A stretch of DNA of 6,690 nucleotides from Deltaproteobacteria bacterium. Lineage in GTDB: Bacteria; Desulfobacterota; Desulfobacteria; Desulfobacterales; UBA11574. The DNA is taken from contig JAFCZV010000179.1 in assembly GCA_019314155.1 (NCBI GenBank), forward strand, positions 1-6,690. The letters run 5' to 3'. A program made the translations under genes and the position numbers. Of this stretch, positions 1-6,142 are shown piece after piece. The notes beneath the pieces were generated by a model. That model searched no databases. It was given only the letters and a program-made list of their open reading frames with translations, and was not told where the DNA came from. Every line of letters begins with the position of its first letter. Position 1 is the stretch's first letter.

Positions 1-1801
1 CGGTATCCGTCTTTAACACCGATAAAAAAGCCGACTGGGGGATCATGACCTGACCCACCATTTTCATCCGTTTTTTCCCTTTTTTCTGTTTTTCCAGGAG
101 TTTGCGTTTTCGTGTTACATCACCGCCATAACATTTTGCCGTCACATCCTTTCTGAACGGCGAAATTGTCTTCCGGGCGATAATATTCCCGCCGATAGCC
201 CCTTGAATGGCTATTTTGAACATCTGTCTCGGAATTTCGTCCCGGAGTCTTTCGCAGGAACTCCTTGCCCGCTCAACCGCCCTGTCTCGATGAACAAGCT
301 GGGACAGCGCATCGACACGCTCACCGTTAATCAGAATATCCGTCTTGACAAGATCCGTCTCTCTAAAATCTATGAGGTCGTAGTCGAAAGATCCGTACCC
401 CTGGGTAACGGACTTGAGTGTGTCGTAAAAATCGTAAATCACTTCAGCAAGAGGGAGTTCAAATATCATCTCCAGGCGCCTATTGGTCAAATACTGATAA
501 TTCTTGTTGATACCCCGGTTATCCATACAAAGCTTCATGACGGCGCCCATATACCGATCCGGAACTATGATAGAGGCACGTATAAACGGCTCTTTGGTGC
601 GCTCAATCGTTGTGGGATCCGGATATAAGGCAGGGTTATCGATGACTATCGTAGACCCGTCATTCATGATCAGTTTGTACTGGACTGAAGGCGCAGTCAG
701 TATCAGTGAAAGATCATATTCCCGCTCAAGCCGCTCCTGAACAACTTCAAGATGAAGGAGTCCAAGAAAGCCGCAACGAAATCCGAAACCCAATGCCACA
801 GACGTATCTTTCTCATATACCAGGGAAGCATCGTTGAGTTTGAGCTTTTCAAGGCCGGCAGCCAGTTCCTCATAACCGTCTGAAGCCACCGGATAGATCG
901 AAGAAAAAACAACCGGTTTTGCTTCTTTGAATCCAGACATGGGTGTTTTGCAAGGACGGTCTTTTAATGTTATGGTATCTCCGCAACGGGTATCGCTGAC
1001 CGTTTTTATGCCGGCGATGATATAGCCGACCTGGCCCGCTGAAAGCTCTTGCCGGGATATACGGCCAATCTGAAATATCCCCACCTCCTCAACCTTATAG
1101 ACCACATTATTCGACATAAACTTAATGATATTTTTCGGCTTTACGCGTCCCTGAAAAACGCGAATATGAACAATGGTGCCCCGAAAAGGATCGTAGTGGG
1201 AATCAAAAATCAATGCCTTTAGCGGTGCTTCGGGATCTCCTGACGGCGGTGGGAGATAATTCACGATCGCTTCAAGTACATCATCGATGCCGATACCTTC
1301 TTTGGCGGAGGCCAGGATCGCAGTTTGAGGATCAAGACCCAGATCCTCTTCTATCTGAGATTTTACCCGGTCGACATCGGCCGACGGCAGATCTATTTTG
1401 TTGATCACCGGAATAATTTCAAGGTCATTCTCAAGGGCCAGGTACAGATTCGCAAGGGTCTGAGCCTCTACGCCCTGGCTCGCATCGACCAGAAGCAGCG
1501 CCCCTTCACATGATGCAAGTGCCCTGGAGACTTCATAAGAAAAATCTACGTGACCGGGCGTGTCTATAAGATTCAAGGAATACGTCTGATTGTTTTCGGC
1601 TTTATACGGCAGGCAGACGGTCTGACTCTTTATGGTGATTCCACGCTCCCTTTCAATGTCCATGTTATCGAGAATCTGATCTTTAAAATCCCGATCAAGG
1701 ACAACATTGGTCATCTGAATCAAACGGTCGGAAAGCGTCGACTTGCCATGATCAATATGGGCTATAATACTGAAATTTCTAATATTTTTTATTTTATCCA
1801 T
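1..1801 (-). CDS. lepA: Elongation factor 4 (LepA), translational GTPase, missing only the last few C-terminal codons
   Basis: Ribosome-bound GTPase that promotes back-translocation of mis-set ribosomes and aids translation under stress. Six hundred codons read without a break from ATG at 1801 to the left edge, and no stop is reached. E. coli LepA is about 599 residues, so only a few codons should be missing. The G motifs are clear: G1 AHIDHGKST (residues 14-22), G2 RGIT (53-56), G3 DTPGH (80-84), G4 NKID (134-137) and G5 SAK (165-167). The LepA-type C-terminal region is present, with [20 protein letters not shown] in the middle and the basic tail [19 protein letters not shown] near residues 558-577. 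The tail separates it from EF-G and TypA. The start is chosen because the N-terminus matches the family directly before the G domain; the upstream GGTTAGAG is only a weak ribosome binding site. It is transcribed divergently from the response regulator gene. Confidence 0.97.
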   Translation of the reverse strand, partial: MDKIKNIRNFSIIAHIDHGKSTLSDRLIQMTNVVLDRDFKDQILDNMDIERERGITIKSQTVCLPYKAENNQTYSLNLIDTPGHVDFSYEVSRALASCEGALLLVDASQGVEAQTLANLYLALENDLEIIPVINKIDLPSADVDRVKSQIEEDLGLDPQTAILASAKEGIGIDDVLEAIVNYLPPPSGDPEAPLKALIFDSHYDPFRGTIVHIRVFQGRVKPKNIIKFMSNNVVYKVEEVGIFQIGRISRQELSAGQVGYIIAGIKTVSDTRCGDTITLKDRPCKTPMSGFKEAKPVVFSSIYPVASDGYEELAAGLEKLKLNDASLVYEKDTSVALGFGFRCGFLGLLHLEVVQERLEREYDLSLILTAPSVQYKLIMNDGSTIVIDNPALYPDPTTIERTKEPFIRASIIVPDRYMGAVMKLCMDNRGINKNYQYLTNRRLEMIFELPLAEVIYDFYDTLKSVTQGYGSFDYDLIDFRETDLVKTDILINGERVDALSQLVHRDRAVERARSSCERLRDEIPRQMFKIAIQGAIGGNIIARKTISPFRKDVTAKCYGGDVTRKRKLLEKQKKGKKRMKMVGQVMIPQSAFLSVLKTDT

Positions 1802-1836
1802 GAATTCGCTCTAACCAAAAAAACAGTAAAAGTCTG

Positions 1837-1865
1837 TTGACACCGCCAGCCTTTCAAGTTATATT
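1837..1865 (+). promoter_or_regulatory. Sigma70-type promoter for the REC-GGDEF gene
   Basis: A consensus -35 box TTGACA (1837-1842) is followed by exactly 17 bases and then TATATT (1860-1865), a 5/6 match to the -10 box. The predicted start is near 1872, about 150 nt before the ATG at 2023. It lies in the divergent intergenic region, 36 bp from the lepA start codon, and points toward the only downstream plus-strand gene. Confidence 0.65.
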
Positions 1866-1933
1866 AAGGGTTCTCAATGAGTTACACTGATGCATCTCAT
1901 CCGAAAATAAGCACACTGAAGGAAAAGGAAGTT

Positions 1934-1963
1934 TTTCTATCAGATTTTTATTGTACATGTCAA
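1934..1963 (-). promoter_or_regulatory. Possible lepA promoter
   Basis: On the minus strand, TTGACA (1963-1958) is followed after 18 bases by TAGAAA (1939-1934), a perfect -35 box with a 4/6 -10 box. Transcription would start near 1927, giving a leader of about 126 nt before the lepA ATG. The -10 match is weak and no other signal supports it, so this is only a candidate. Confidence 0.35.
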
Positions 1964-2022
1964 GTCCGGTGCCATGCGTACCGACATCCCTAAAACAAAA
2001 ACAACTGGCTGGATAAGAAAAA

Positions 2023-2937
2023 ATGGGAGAACACATTTTAATCGTCGACGACGATGCTGCCATCAGAGACTCGATGCTCGAATTTATTACAAGGTCCGGA
2101 TACAATGCCCAAACCGTTTCCAGTGCGGAAGAGGCCATTGAACTTTTAAAATCCACCCGTGTGGATCTCGTGATAACCGACATAATGCTGCCCGGGAAAA
2201 ACGGTCTCCAACTGACCGATTTAATAAAACAAAATTACGATATAGAGATTATTGTAATGACCGGCTACAGTGAAAATTATTCTTACGAAGAGGCCATCAA
2301 TAAAGGCGCCAGCGACCTTGTATTTAAACCCTTTCGCTTCGAAGAATTGATACTCAGGTTAAAAAGAGTACTCAAAGAGAGACGACTCACCAAAGATCGT
2401 AATCGGATCCTGAGCAAGCTTGAAAACCTTGCAATCACAGACGGCCTTACAAAATTATACAATTTAAGACACTTTTATAACCAGTTGGAGATAGAAATTG
2501 ACCGTTCCAACCGTTACGGACATCCACTTGCACTTTTACTTTTGGATATCGACAACTTCAAGACGTACAACGATACATATGGTCACCTTGAAGGGGACAA
2601 GGTGCTGGTAAGACTCGGACAGATTATCAAATCATGCCTCAGAACAATGGATTGCGCTTACAGATACGGCGGCGAAGAATTTACGATTATTCTTCCGGAG
2701 ACAACCGGCAAAGAAGCCAAAAATGTCGCCCACAGGATAAAAACCTCCGTAGAAATTGAAAGTTTTTCCCCGGAATCCGGGGATATTGCAAACGTAACCA
2801 TCAGTCTCGGCGTCACGGAATATTTCAGAAAAGAACCGCTTACTACATTTATCCAAAGAGCGGATCGGGCGATGTATAATTCAAAAGCAAAAGGCCGAAA
2901 CGCAATTTCCTTCCTGTTGGCTGAAAACGCTTCATAA
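2023..2937 (+). CDS. Response regulator with receiver and GGDEF (diguanylate cyclase) domains
   Basis: Predicted cytoplasmic diguanylate cyclase making cyclic di-GMP from two GTP, switched by phosphorylation from an unseen histidine kinase. The 304 residues form a receiver domain (about 3-120), a short helical linker (121-135) and a GGDEF domain (136-300). The receiver has the acidic pocket D9-D11, phosphoacceptor D53 in ITDIMLPGKNG, switch T80 and invariant K102 in FKP. The GGDEF domain has DGLTKLYN, metal-ligand D175 in LLLDIDNFK, and the active-site motif GGEEF (216-220), the common active variant. An RxxD inhibitory I-site (R207-D210) lies exactly five residues before it, so product feedback is expected. 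It resembles PleD/WspR-type regulators with one receiver. The start follows an in-frame TAA at 2014 and a modest GGATAAG. It stands alone, divergent from lepA, so its kinase partner and output cannot be deduced here. Confidence 0.95.
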   Translation: MGEHILIVDDDAAIRDSMLEFITRSGYNAQTVSSAEEAIELLKSTRVDLVITDIMLPGKNGLQLTDLIKQNYDIEIIVMTGYSENYSYEEAINKGASDLVFKPFRFEELILRLKRVLKERRLTKDRNRILSKLENLAITDGLTKLYNLRHFYNQLEIEIDRSNRYGHPLALLLLDIDNFKTYNDTYGHLEGDKVLVRLGQIIKSCLRTMDCAYRYGGEEFTIILPETTGKEAKNVAHRIKTSVEIESFSPESGDIANVTISLGVTEYFRKEPLTTFIQRADRAMYNSKAKGRNAISFLLAENAS

Positions 2938-2939
2938 CC

Positions 2940-3002
2940 AAATCCGAAATGGCTGTGAAATTATCCCAGATGTTATTCCGGGTTGCGGCTATTTGCGGAT
3001 TT
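2940..3002. repeat. Inverted repeat at the convergent GGDEF / znuB junction
   Basis: AAATCCGAAAT (2940-2950) is complementary to ATTTGCGGATTT (2991-3002) apart from one bulged G, with a 40-base loop. The right arm covers the last codons and stop of znuB; the left arm begins three bases after the GGDEF stop. No T-run follows on either strand, so it is not a classical intrinsic terminator, though it could form a hairpin in both converging transcripts. Confidence 0.4.
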
Positions 3003-3792
3003 GCCCCACTGCAAATGCTACAAAAAAAATAAATGACGCCAATGCAACAATGATGGCACCGGATGGCAGGTCGGCATAATAAGAGATGATAAGACCGCCG
3101 ATGGTGGATATCAGAGCGATGATAATGGAAAAGGCGATCATTGAATCATAGCGATGTGTTATTTGTGAAGCAGCCGCCCCTGGGATAACCAGCAGTGCGG
3201 AAACAAGGATAATCCCGATAATCTTCATGCTGATGACCACCGCAAGCGCCAGGATGGTCAGAAAAAAATGATCGAGAAAGGCCACGGGCATTCCACTCAC
3301 AAAAGCAACCTCCCGGTCATAGGCAACAAACAGTAATTCCTTAAAAAACAGCAGGGTTGAAAGAAGTACCAATCCACCGAATACTGCAATGATAATCAAA
3401 TCTTGTCTGGTGATTGCCAGGATGTTTCCAAAAAGATACCCGAAAAGATCCACATTGTATTGATCCGACATACTGATAAAAATAACGCCAAGGGCCATTG
3501 CTAAAGGAAAAAATATGCCGATGGCTGTATCTGTGCTCAAATGGTCTTCTTTTCCGATATAACCGATGGCATTGGATACGACCACGGCGAAACCGATGGC
3601 GGTAAGTGTTGGAGATATCCCCAAAAGTGTCCCCAGAGCTACGCCGCCGAAAGCCGAGTGTGCTACCCCCACACCGATAAAGGACATACGGCGCAACACG
3701 ACGAAAAAGGAAACCACTGCCAGAACAAAACTGAGCATCATTCCCGCCAAAAAGGCATTTTGCATAAATTGAAGGCTGAACATATCAATCAT
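2989..3792 (-). CDS. znuB: Zinc/manganese-type ABC transporter permease (ABC-3 family), ZnuB-like
   Basis: Membrane subunit that carries the metal ion across the inner membrane. The 267 residues are strongly hydrophobic, with roughly seven to eight predicted transmembrane segments, and the length is normal for the family. Family landmarks are visible: VAHSAFGGVALG (43-54) after the second membrane segment, AYDREVAFVSGMPV (157-170), the helix KIIGIILVSALLVIPGAAA (190-208) that contacts the ATPase, and YYADLPSGAIIV (238-249). The ATG at 3792 overlaps the end of znuC by 8 bp (ATGATTGA) and has no strong ribosome binding site, so translation is probably coupled to znuC. A second ATG three codons in (3783) is a possible alternative start. 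It is the last gene of the znuA-znuC-znuB unit. Zinc is favoured over manganese because of the His-rich loop in the partner binding protein, but sequence alone does not settle the metal. Confidence 0.92.
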   Translation of the reverse strand: MIDMFSLQFMQNAFLAGMMLSFVLAVVSFFVVLRRMSFIGVGVAHSAFGGVALGTLLGISPTLTAIGFAVVVSNAIGYIGKEDHLSTDTAIGIFFPLAMALGVIFISMSDQYNVDLFGYLFGNILAITRQDLIIIAVFGGLVLLSTLLFFKELLFVAYDREVAFVSGMPVAFLDHFFLTILALAVVISMKIIGIILVSALLVIPGAAASQITHRYDSMIAFSIIIALISTIGGLIISYYADLPSGAIIVALASFIFFVAFAVGQIRK

Positions 3793-4597
3793 GGTCTTGA
3801 TGCCTGTGATAACAGGTTACACATTTATCATCATGAACAATAACTTTAAGGTCTTTTCCAAAAACTTCCCTGGTGATATCGGGGGAAAAACAGGAATCCG
3901 CCTCATCATGATAGTGAAGCTGAACGTTCAGGCATGCAACCCGGTCCGCGTGGGATGTAATAACCCCGATATCGTGTGACACCATTATAACGGATATGCC
4001 TTGCTCATTTCTAAATTTTGCCAAAAGTTCATAGAAATCTTCCTGAGCCACACTGTCGATGCCGGTTGACGGCTCATCAAGGACTAAAAGTCTCGGTTTT
4101 GAAGCCATTGCCCGTGCGATGTTGACCCGTTGCTGCTGGCCGCCAGACAGCACGGCAAAGGGTCTTTTTGCATGGTCGGCCATGTTTATCTGTGAAAGCA
4201 GGTCCATGGCAATCTTTTTGCTGTTACGATCCGGCCTGTGGAAAAAGCCGATACGACTATAAAGACCCATAAGAACCACATCTAGGACGGACACCGGAAA
4301 GGATCGGTCTGCATGGGAAATCTGGGGAAGGAACCCGACCTCCTGCCTGCCGTGTTTGTCGGGTTGGCTTCCAAACAACCGAACCGAGCCTTTTTGAGGC
4401 TTCACGAGTCCAAGAATAACATTCAGCAAAGTGGTTTTCCCGCCGCCGTTAGGACCGACAACACCGAATATTTCACCGGGATAGCAGTTAAAGTAAATGG
4501 ATTTTAGAATCCATTTGCCGTCGTACGCCACCCATACGTCATTGAGAACCACAAAGGGTTCTTTGTCATTTTTCGTATCTATGGCCAAATCTTTCAC
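3785..4597 (-). CDS. znuC: Zinc-type ABC transporter ATP-binding protein, ZnuC-like, with a Cys/His-rich C-terminal tail
   Basis: Cytoplasmic ATPase that drives metal import through ZnuB. Over 270 residues it shows Walker A GPNGGGKT (48-55), Q-loop Q92 in FLPQ, signature LSGGQQQR (150-157), Walker B LLVLDEP (170-176) and H-loop H208 in VSHD. It starts with GTG at 4597, which shares the bases GTGA with the znuA stop and is served by AAGGAGG seven bases upstream. The extra C-terminal part is unusual. HYHDE (228-232) and C236 are followed by a tail with H255, C259, C262, H264, H266 and H269, including CVTCYHRH. Such a cluster could bind the transported metal and act as a sensor or regulatory tail; this is inference. 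Order and overlaps place it between znuA and znuB in one transcript. Confidence 0.93.
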   Translation of the reverse strand: MKDLAIDTKNDKEPFVVLNDVWVAYDGKWILKSIYFNCYPGEIFGVVGPNGGGKTTLLNVILGLVKPQKGSVRLFGSQPDKHGRQEVGFLPQISHADRSFPVSVLDVVLMGLYSRIGFFHRPDRNSKKIAMDLLSQINMADHAKRPFAVLSGGQQQRVNIARAMASKPRLLVLDEPSTGIDSVAQEDFYELLAKFRNEQGISVIMVSHDIGVITSHADRVACLNVQLHYHDEADSCFSPDITREVFGKDLKVIVHDDKCVTCYHRHQDHD

Positions 4598-5557
4598 TCC
4601 ATAGCCTCCTTCAGTATGTTTAGATTGTGCTGCATAAGATCTATGTAGGTGTTGCCGTATTGTTGTTTGGGATTTCCCATGGGATCGAGCAAAAGGACCT
4701 TGACATCCGCTTCTCTGGCAATGACTTTAGCTGCCCTATAATTAAGCTGAGGCTCGGCGAATACGGCTCGAATATGATATTTTTCAATCATCGCTACGAT
4801 ATCTCGAATTTGTATCGGTGTCGGATTTCGGCCCGGTGTCGCTTCAATGACGCCCACAGATTCAAGGCCATATCGTCTGGCAAAATAATCCCACGACGCA
4901 TGAAAGGCGATGTATTTTTTCATTTTAAAGTTAGAAACCGTCCCTTGAATCATCTGGTGGAGTTTATCAAGCGCTTGTAAATAATTTATAATACGATACG
5001 TTCTGATGATCAACCTCACAAAGAGCATCTTTAATTTTATTGACCATCGATTTTGCAATGACAGGGTCGAGCCATATGTGGGGGTTGGCAACGATCGGTT
5101 TGCTTTCTGAAATCATCGTTTTCTTTTCGTGATGGTGGTTTTCATGATTATGTTCGATTGTTTCTATCAGATCGACGCCTTGAGATAAAACCACCGTCAT
5201 CAAACCCGGTCCTGTCAGATCGATGAATTTTTCAGCCCAAAATTCCAGCCCCGCGCCGATCATAAAGAAAATGCGTGCAGAAGAAAATGTCCTTACAAGA
5301 CTTGGCTTGGGTTGAAAAGTATGGGGGCTTGCACCTGCCGGAAGAACAAAGGTAACGTCAACATGATCACCTCCCACCTGCTGAACCATGTCGGCAATGG
5401 GGTAAATGCTGGCAATCACCGGAAGCTTTTCCGACATGCATGCAGTTGAGTGAAGCTGGATTATTAAAAAACACAGAATAAAAAAACGAAGAGACTTTCG
5501 AATTGCCTCAAAAAAAAATTGACAATGTGTTCGACAAATTTCATTCTGAAAATTCAT
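4594..5557 (-). pseudogene. znuA: Metal-binding periplasmic protein of the zinc ABC transporter (ZnuA-like), split by a frameshift
   Basis: Solute-binding protein that would capture zinc in the periplasm and deliver it to ZnuB. The reading frame is broken near 4984. The upstream half, from ATG 5557, runs to a TGA at 4967-4969; the downstream half continues one frame over (+1) from about 4983 to the stop at 4594. Upstream half: hydrophobic segment FFILCFLIIQLHSTAC as signal sequence, ligand His in GASPHTFQP (residue 79), His-rich loop EHNHENHHHEKK (135-146), and ligand His in NPHIWLDP (160). Downstream half: ligand His in IAFHASW and Asp in LLLDPMGN. All four expected ligands survive. Against the usual YYxxNxxxYL spacing, about 14 bases seem lost between two TTAT repeats (TTATAAATTAT). 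A recent deletion or an assembly error both fit. A GTG at 5605 would extend the N-terminus; ATG 5557 gives a more normal length. Confidence 0.85.
4605..4611 (-). promoter_or_regulatory. Strong ribosome binding site deciding the GTG start of znuC
   Basis: The minus strand reads AAGGAGG followed by CTATGGA and then GTG. The ATG inside that spacer is in the znuA frame and meets TGA after one codon, so it cannot start znuC. The site lies within the final codons of znuA and allows znuC to be translated even if the broken znuA frame is not read to its end. Confidence 0.8.
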
Positions 5558-5634
5558 ATGTTCTATATTTCCTAATAGGGCGCCCGAACATCTCATGAAG
5601 AACACAATATATTTAAAAAATCATTTTCCTATAA

Positions 5635-5676
5635 ACAATTGTTAAACAAATAACCTTAAATTACGCAAATAGTCAA
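5635..5676 (-). promoter_or_regulatory. Candidate znu promoter with overlapping TTGTT/AACAA operator
   Basis: On the minus strand, TTGACT (5676-5671) could serve as a -35 box, with TTATTT or TATTTG 18-19 bases further as a poor -10. Directly overlapping is a cluster of alternating half-sites: the 10-bp palindrome AACAATTGTT (5635-5644) and the plus-strand odd palindrome TTGTTAAACAA (5639-5649). On the minus strand it also reads as a direct repeat, TTGTTTA-ACAA-TTGTTTA. The position would suit a repressor, but it does not match the textbook Zur box, so the regulator is unknown. Confidence 0.3.
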
Positions 5677-5702
5677 GAATGTTCAATCTTATCAAATTTT
5701 CC

Positions 5703-5733
5703 TTGAAATTTCAGACTCATATTTTAATATAAA
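5703..5733 (+). promoter_or_regulatory. Possible promoter for the isochorismatase-family remnant
   Basis: TTGAAA (5703-5708) is followed by TAATAT (5725-5730, 16-base spacer) or TATAAA (5728-5733, 19-base spacer). Both -10 candidates lie in an AT-rich run about 30 bases before the start codon. The -35 box overlaps the perfect palindrome TGAAATTTCA (5704-5713). The spacings are not ideal. Confidence 0.4.
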
Positions 5734-5747
5734 AATCATCCACCAAA

Positions 5748-5754
5748 AAGGAGG
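5748..5754 (+). promoter_or_regulatory. Consensus ribosome binding site of the truncated hydrolase
   Basis: AAGGAGG stands five bases before ATG 5760, which is ideal spacing. It fixes the start of the truncated reading frame and shows that the 5' end of this gene is undamaged. Confidence 0.8.
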
Positions 5755-5759
5755 CGGGA

Positions 5760-5924
5760 ATGCCAAAAAAAGCATTGATCATCGTTGATATGTTAAACGA
5801 CTTTGTGGATGAAAAGGGCGCGCTTTATTGTGGCGACACGGCGAGATCGATTATTCCCTTTATTCAAGAAAGACTCAAGGTTTATAGAAATCGCAAGGAT
5901 CTTGCTATATATCTTCGTTTATAA
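5760..5924 (+). pseudogene. N-terminal remnant of an isochorismatase-family cysteine hydrolase
   Basis: Fifty-four codons remain of a family whose members usually have about 180-210 residues (nicotinamidases, isochorismatases and related amidohydrolases). The visible part is the first beta strand and following helix: KKALIIVDMLNDFVDEKGAL (residues 3-22), with the family's VDMxxDF motif holding the catalytic Asp at residue 10 (the family's triad being Asp-Lys-Cys), then SIIPFIQERL and the second strand KDLAIYL. It stops at TAA (5922-5924) before the lysine and nucleophilic cysteine would appear, so it cannot be catalytic in the usual way. Downstream bases do not resume the family in any frame I could follow. 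A palindromic repeat begins within ten bases of the stop, so truncation by insertion plus deletion is likely. The frame is intact with an excellent ribosome binding site, so a short peptide could still be made. The exact substrate of the parent enzyme cannot be told. Confidence 0.75.
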
Positions 5925-5930
5925 ATAGAT

Positions 5931-6074
5931 TGAGACCTTTGAAAAATATTTAATTTTGCTCAAGGTCAAGGAAGGCGAGAATTTTAACCACAGGAATACA
6001 TTGAGTATTTCGCGGATTAAAATTCGAGCCTGACACCGAGATTGAGTAAAAGAGGGCGTTTTTCAAATTTCTCA
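5931..6074. mobile_element. 144-bp palindromic, MITE-like intergenic element
   Basis: The whole stretch is one long imperfect palindrome centred near 6002. The ends are inverted repeats: TGAGACCTTTGAAAAA (5931-5946) against TTTTTCAAATTTCTCA (6059-6074), matching at 14 of 16 positions. Further in, GGC...AATTTTAA (to 5987) pairs with TTAAAATT...GCC (from 6017). The apex is a perfect five-base stem AATAC/GTATT (5995-5999, 6005-6009) with loop ATTGA. The direct repeat AGATTGA occurs at 5927-5933 and 6074-6080, overlapping the ends, and may be a target-site duplication. It has no coding capacity, so a transposase would have to act in trans. It resembles, from memory only, repeated intergenic palindromes of sulfate-reducing delta-proteobacteria. 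RNA from either strand could fold into one long hairpin. Confidence 0.65.
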
Positions 6075-6119
6075 GATTGATAGCAGAATCTGTTAGGGTT
6101 ATTCGGCATTCAGGGATGG

Positions 6120-6142
6120 AAACTTAAAACCCTTCGTGGGTT
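6120..6142 (-). terminator. Weak candidate terminator overlapping the glycyl radical enzyme stop codon
   Basis: On the minus strand, AACCC-ACGAA-GGGTT forms a five-pair hairpin (6142-6128) followed by TTAAGTTT. The stem is short, the T-run is interrupted, and the hairpin uses the final coding codons (T-H-E-G-F), so it may be coincidental. Confidence 0.25.

Noticed and set aside
203..628. 141-codon plus-strand open frame
   Set aside because: It lies wholly inside lepA on the opposite strand, where every LepA motif is in frame; its product has no recognisable domain.
1550..1840. 96-codon plus-strand open frame over the start of lepA
   Set aside because: It is antisense to the LepA GTPase domain and has no family features or ribosome binding site.
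1951..2016. 20-codon plus-strand open frame (MSSPVPC...LAG) in frame just before the response regulator
   Set aside because: It has no ribosome binding site, ends at TAA 2014-2016 immediately before the real start, and shows no sign of selection.
1854..2183. 109-codon minus-strand open frame reaching into the receiver domain
   Set aside because: It is antisense to the conserved start of the response regulator and its leader, and has no recognisable motifs.
3541..3843. 100-codon plus-strand His-rich open frame
   Set aside because: It mirrors the znuB/znuC coding strand; the His content arises from reverse-reading Met/Val-rich codons.
4627..4980. 117-codon plus-strand open frame
   Set aside because: It is the shadow of the znuA downstream half, which has clear family motifs on the minus strand.
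4978..4996. Programmed ribosomal frameshift joining the two znuA halves
   Set aside because: I see no slippery heptamer, no suitable stop-codon stimulator and no nearby Shine-Dalgarno-like stimulator; the apparent loss of several family residues at the join fits a deletion better.
5925..6123. CRISPR array or tRNA in the gap before the glycyl radical enzyme
   Set aside because: The repeated structure is a single palindrome, not spaced direct repeats, and no cloverleaf or T-loop motif is present.
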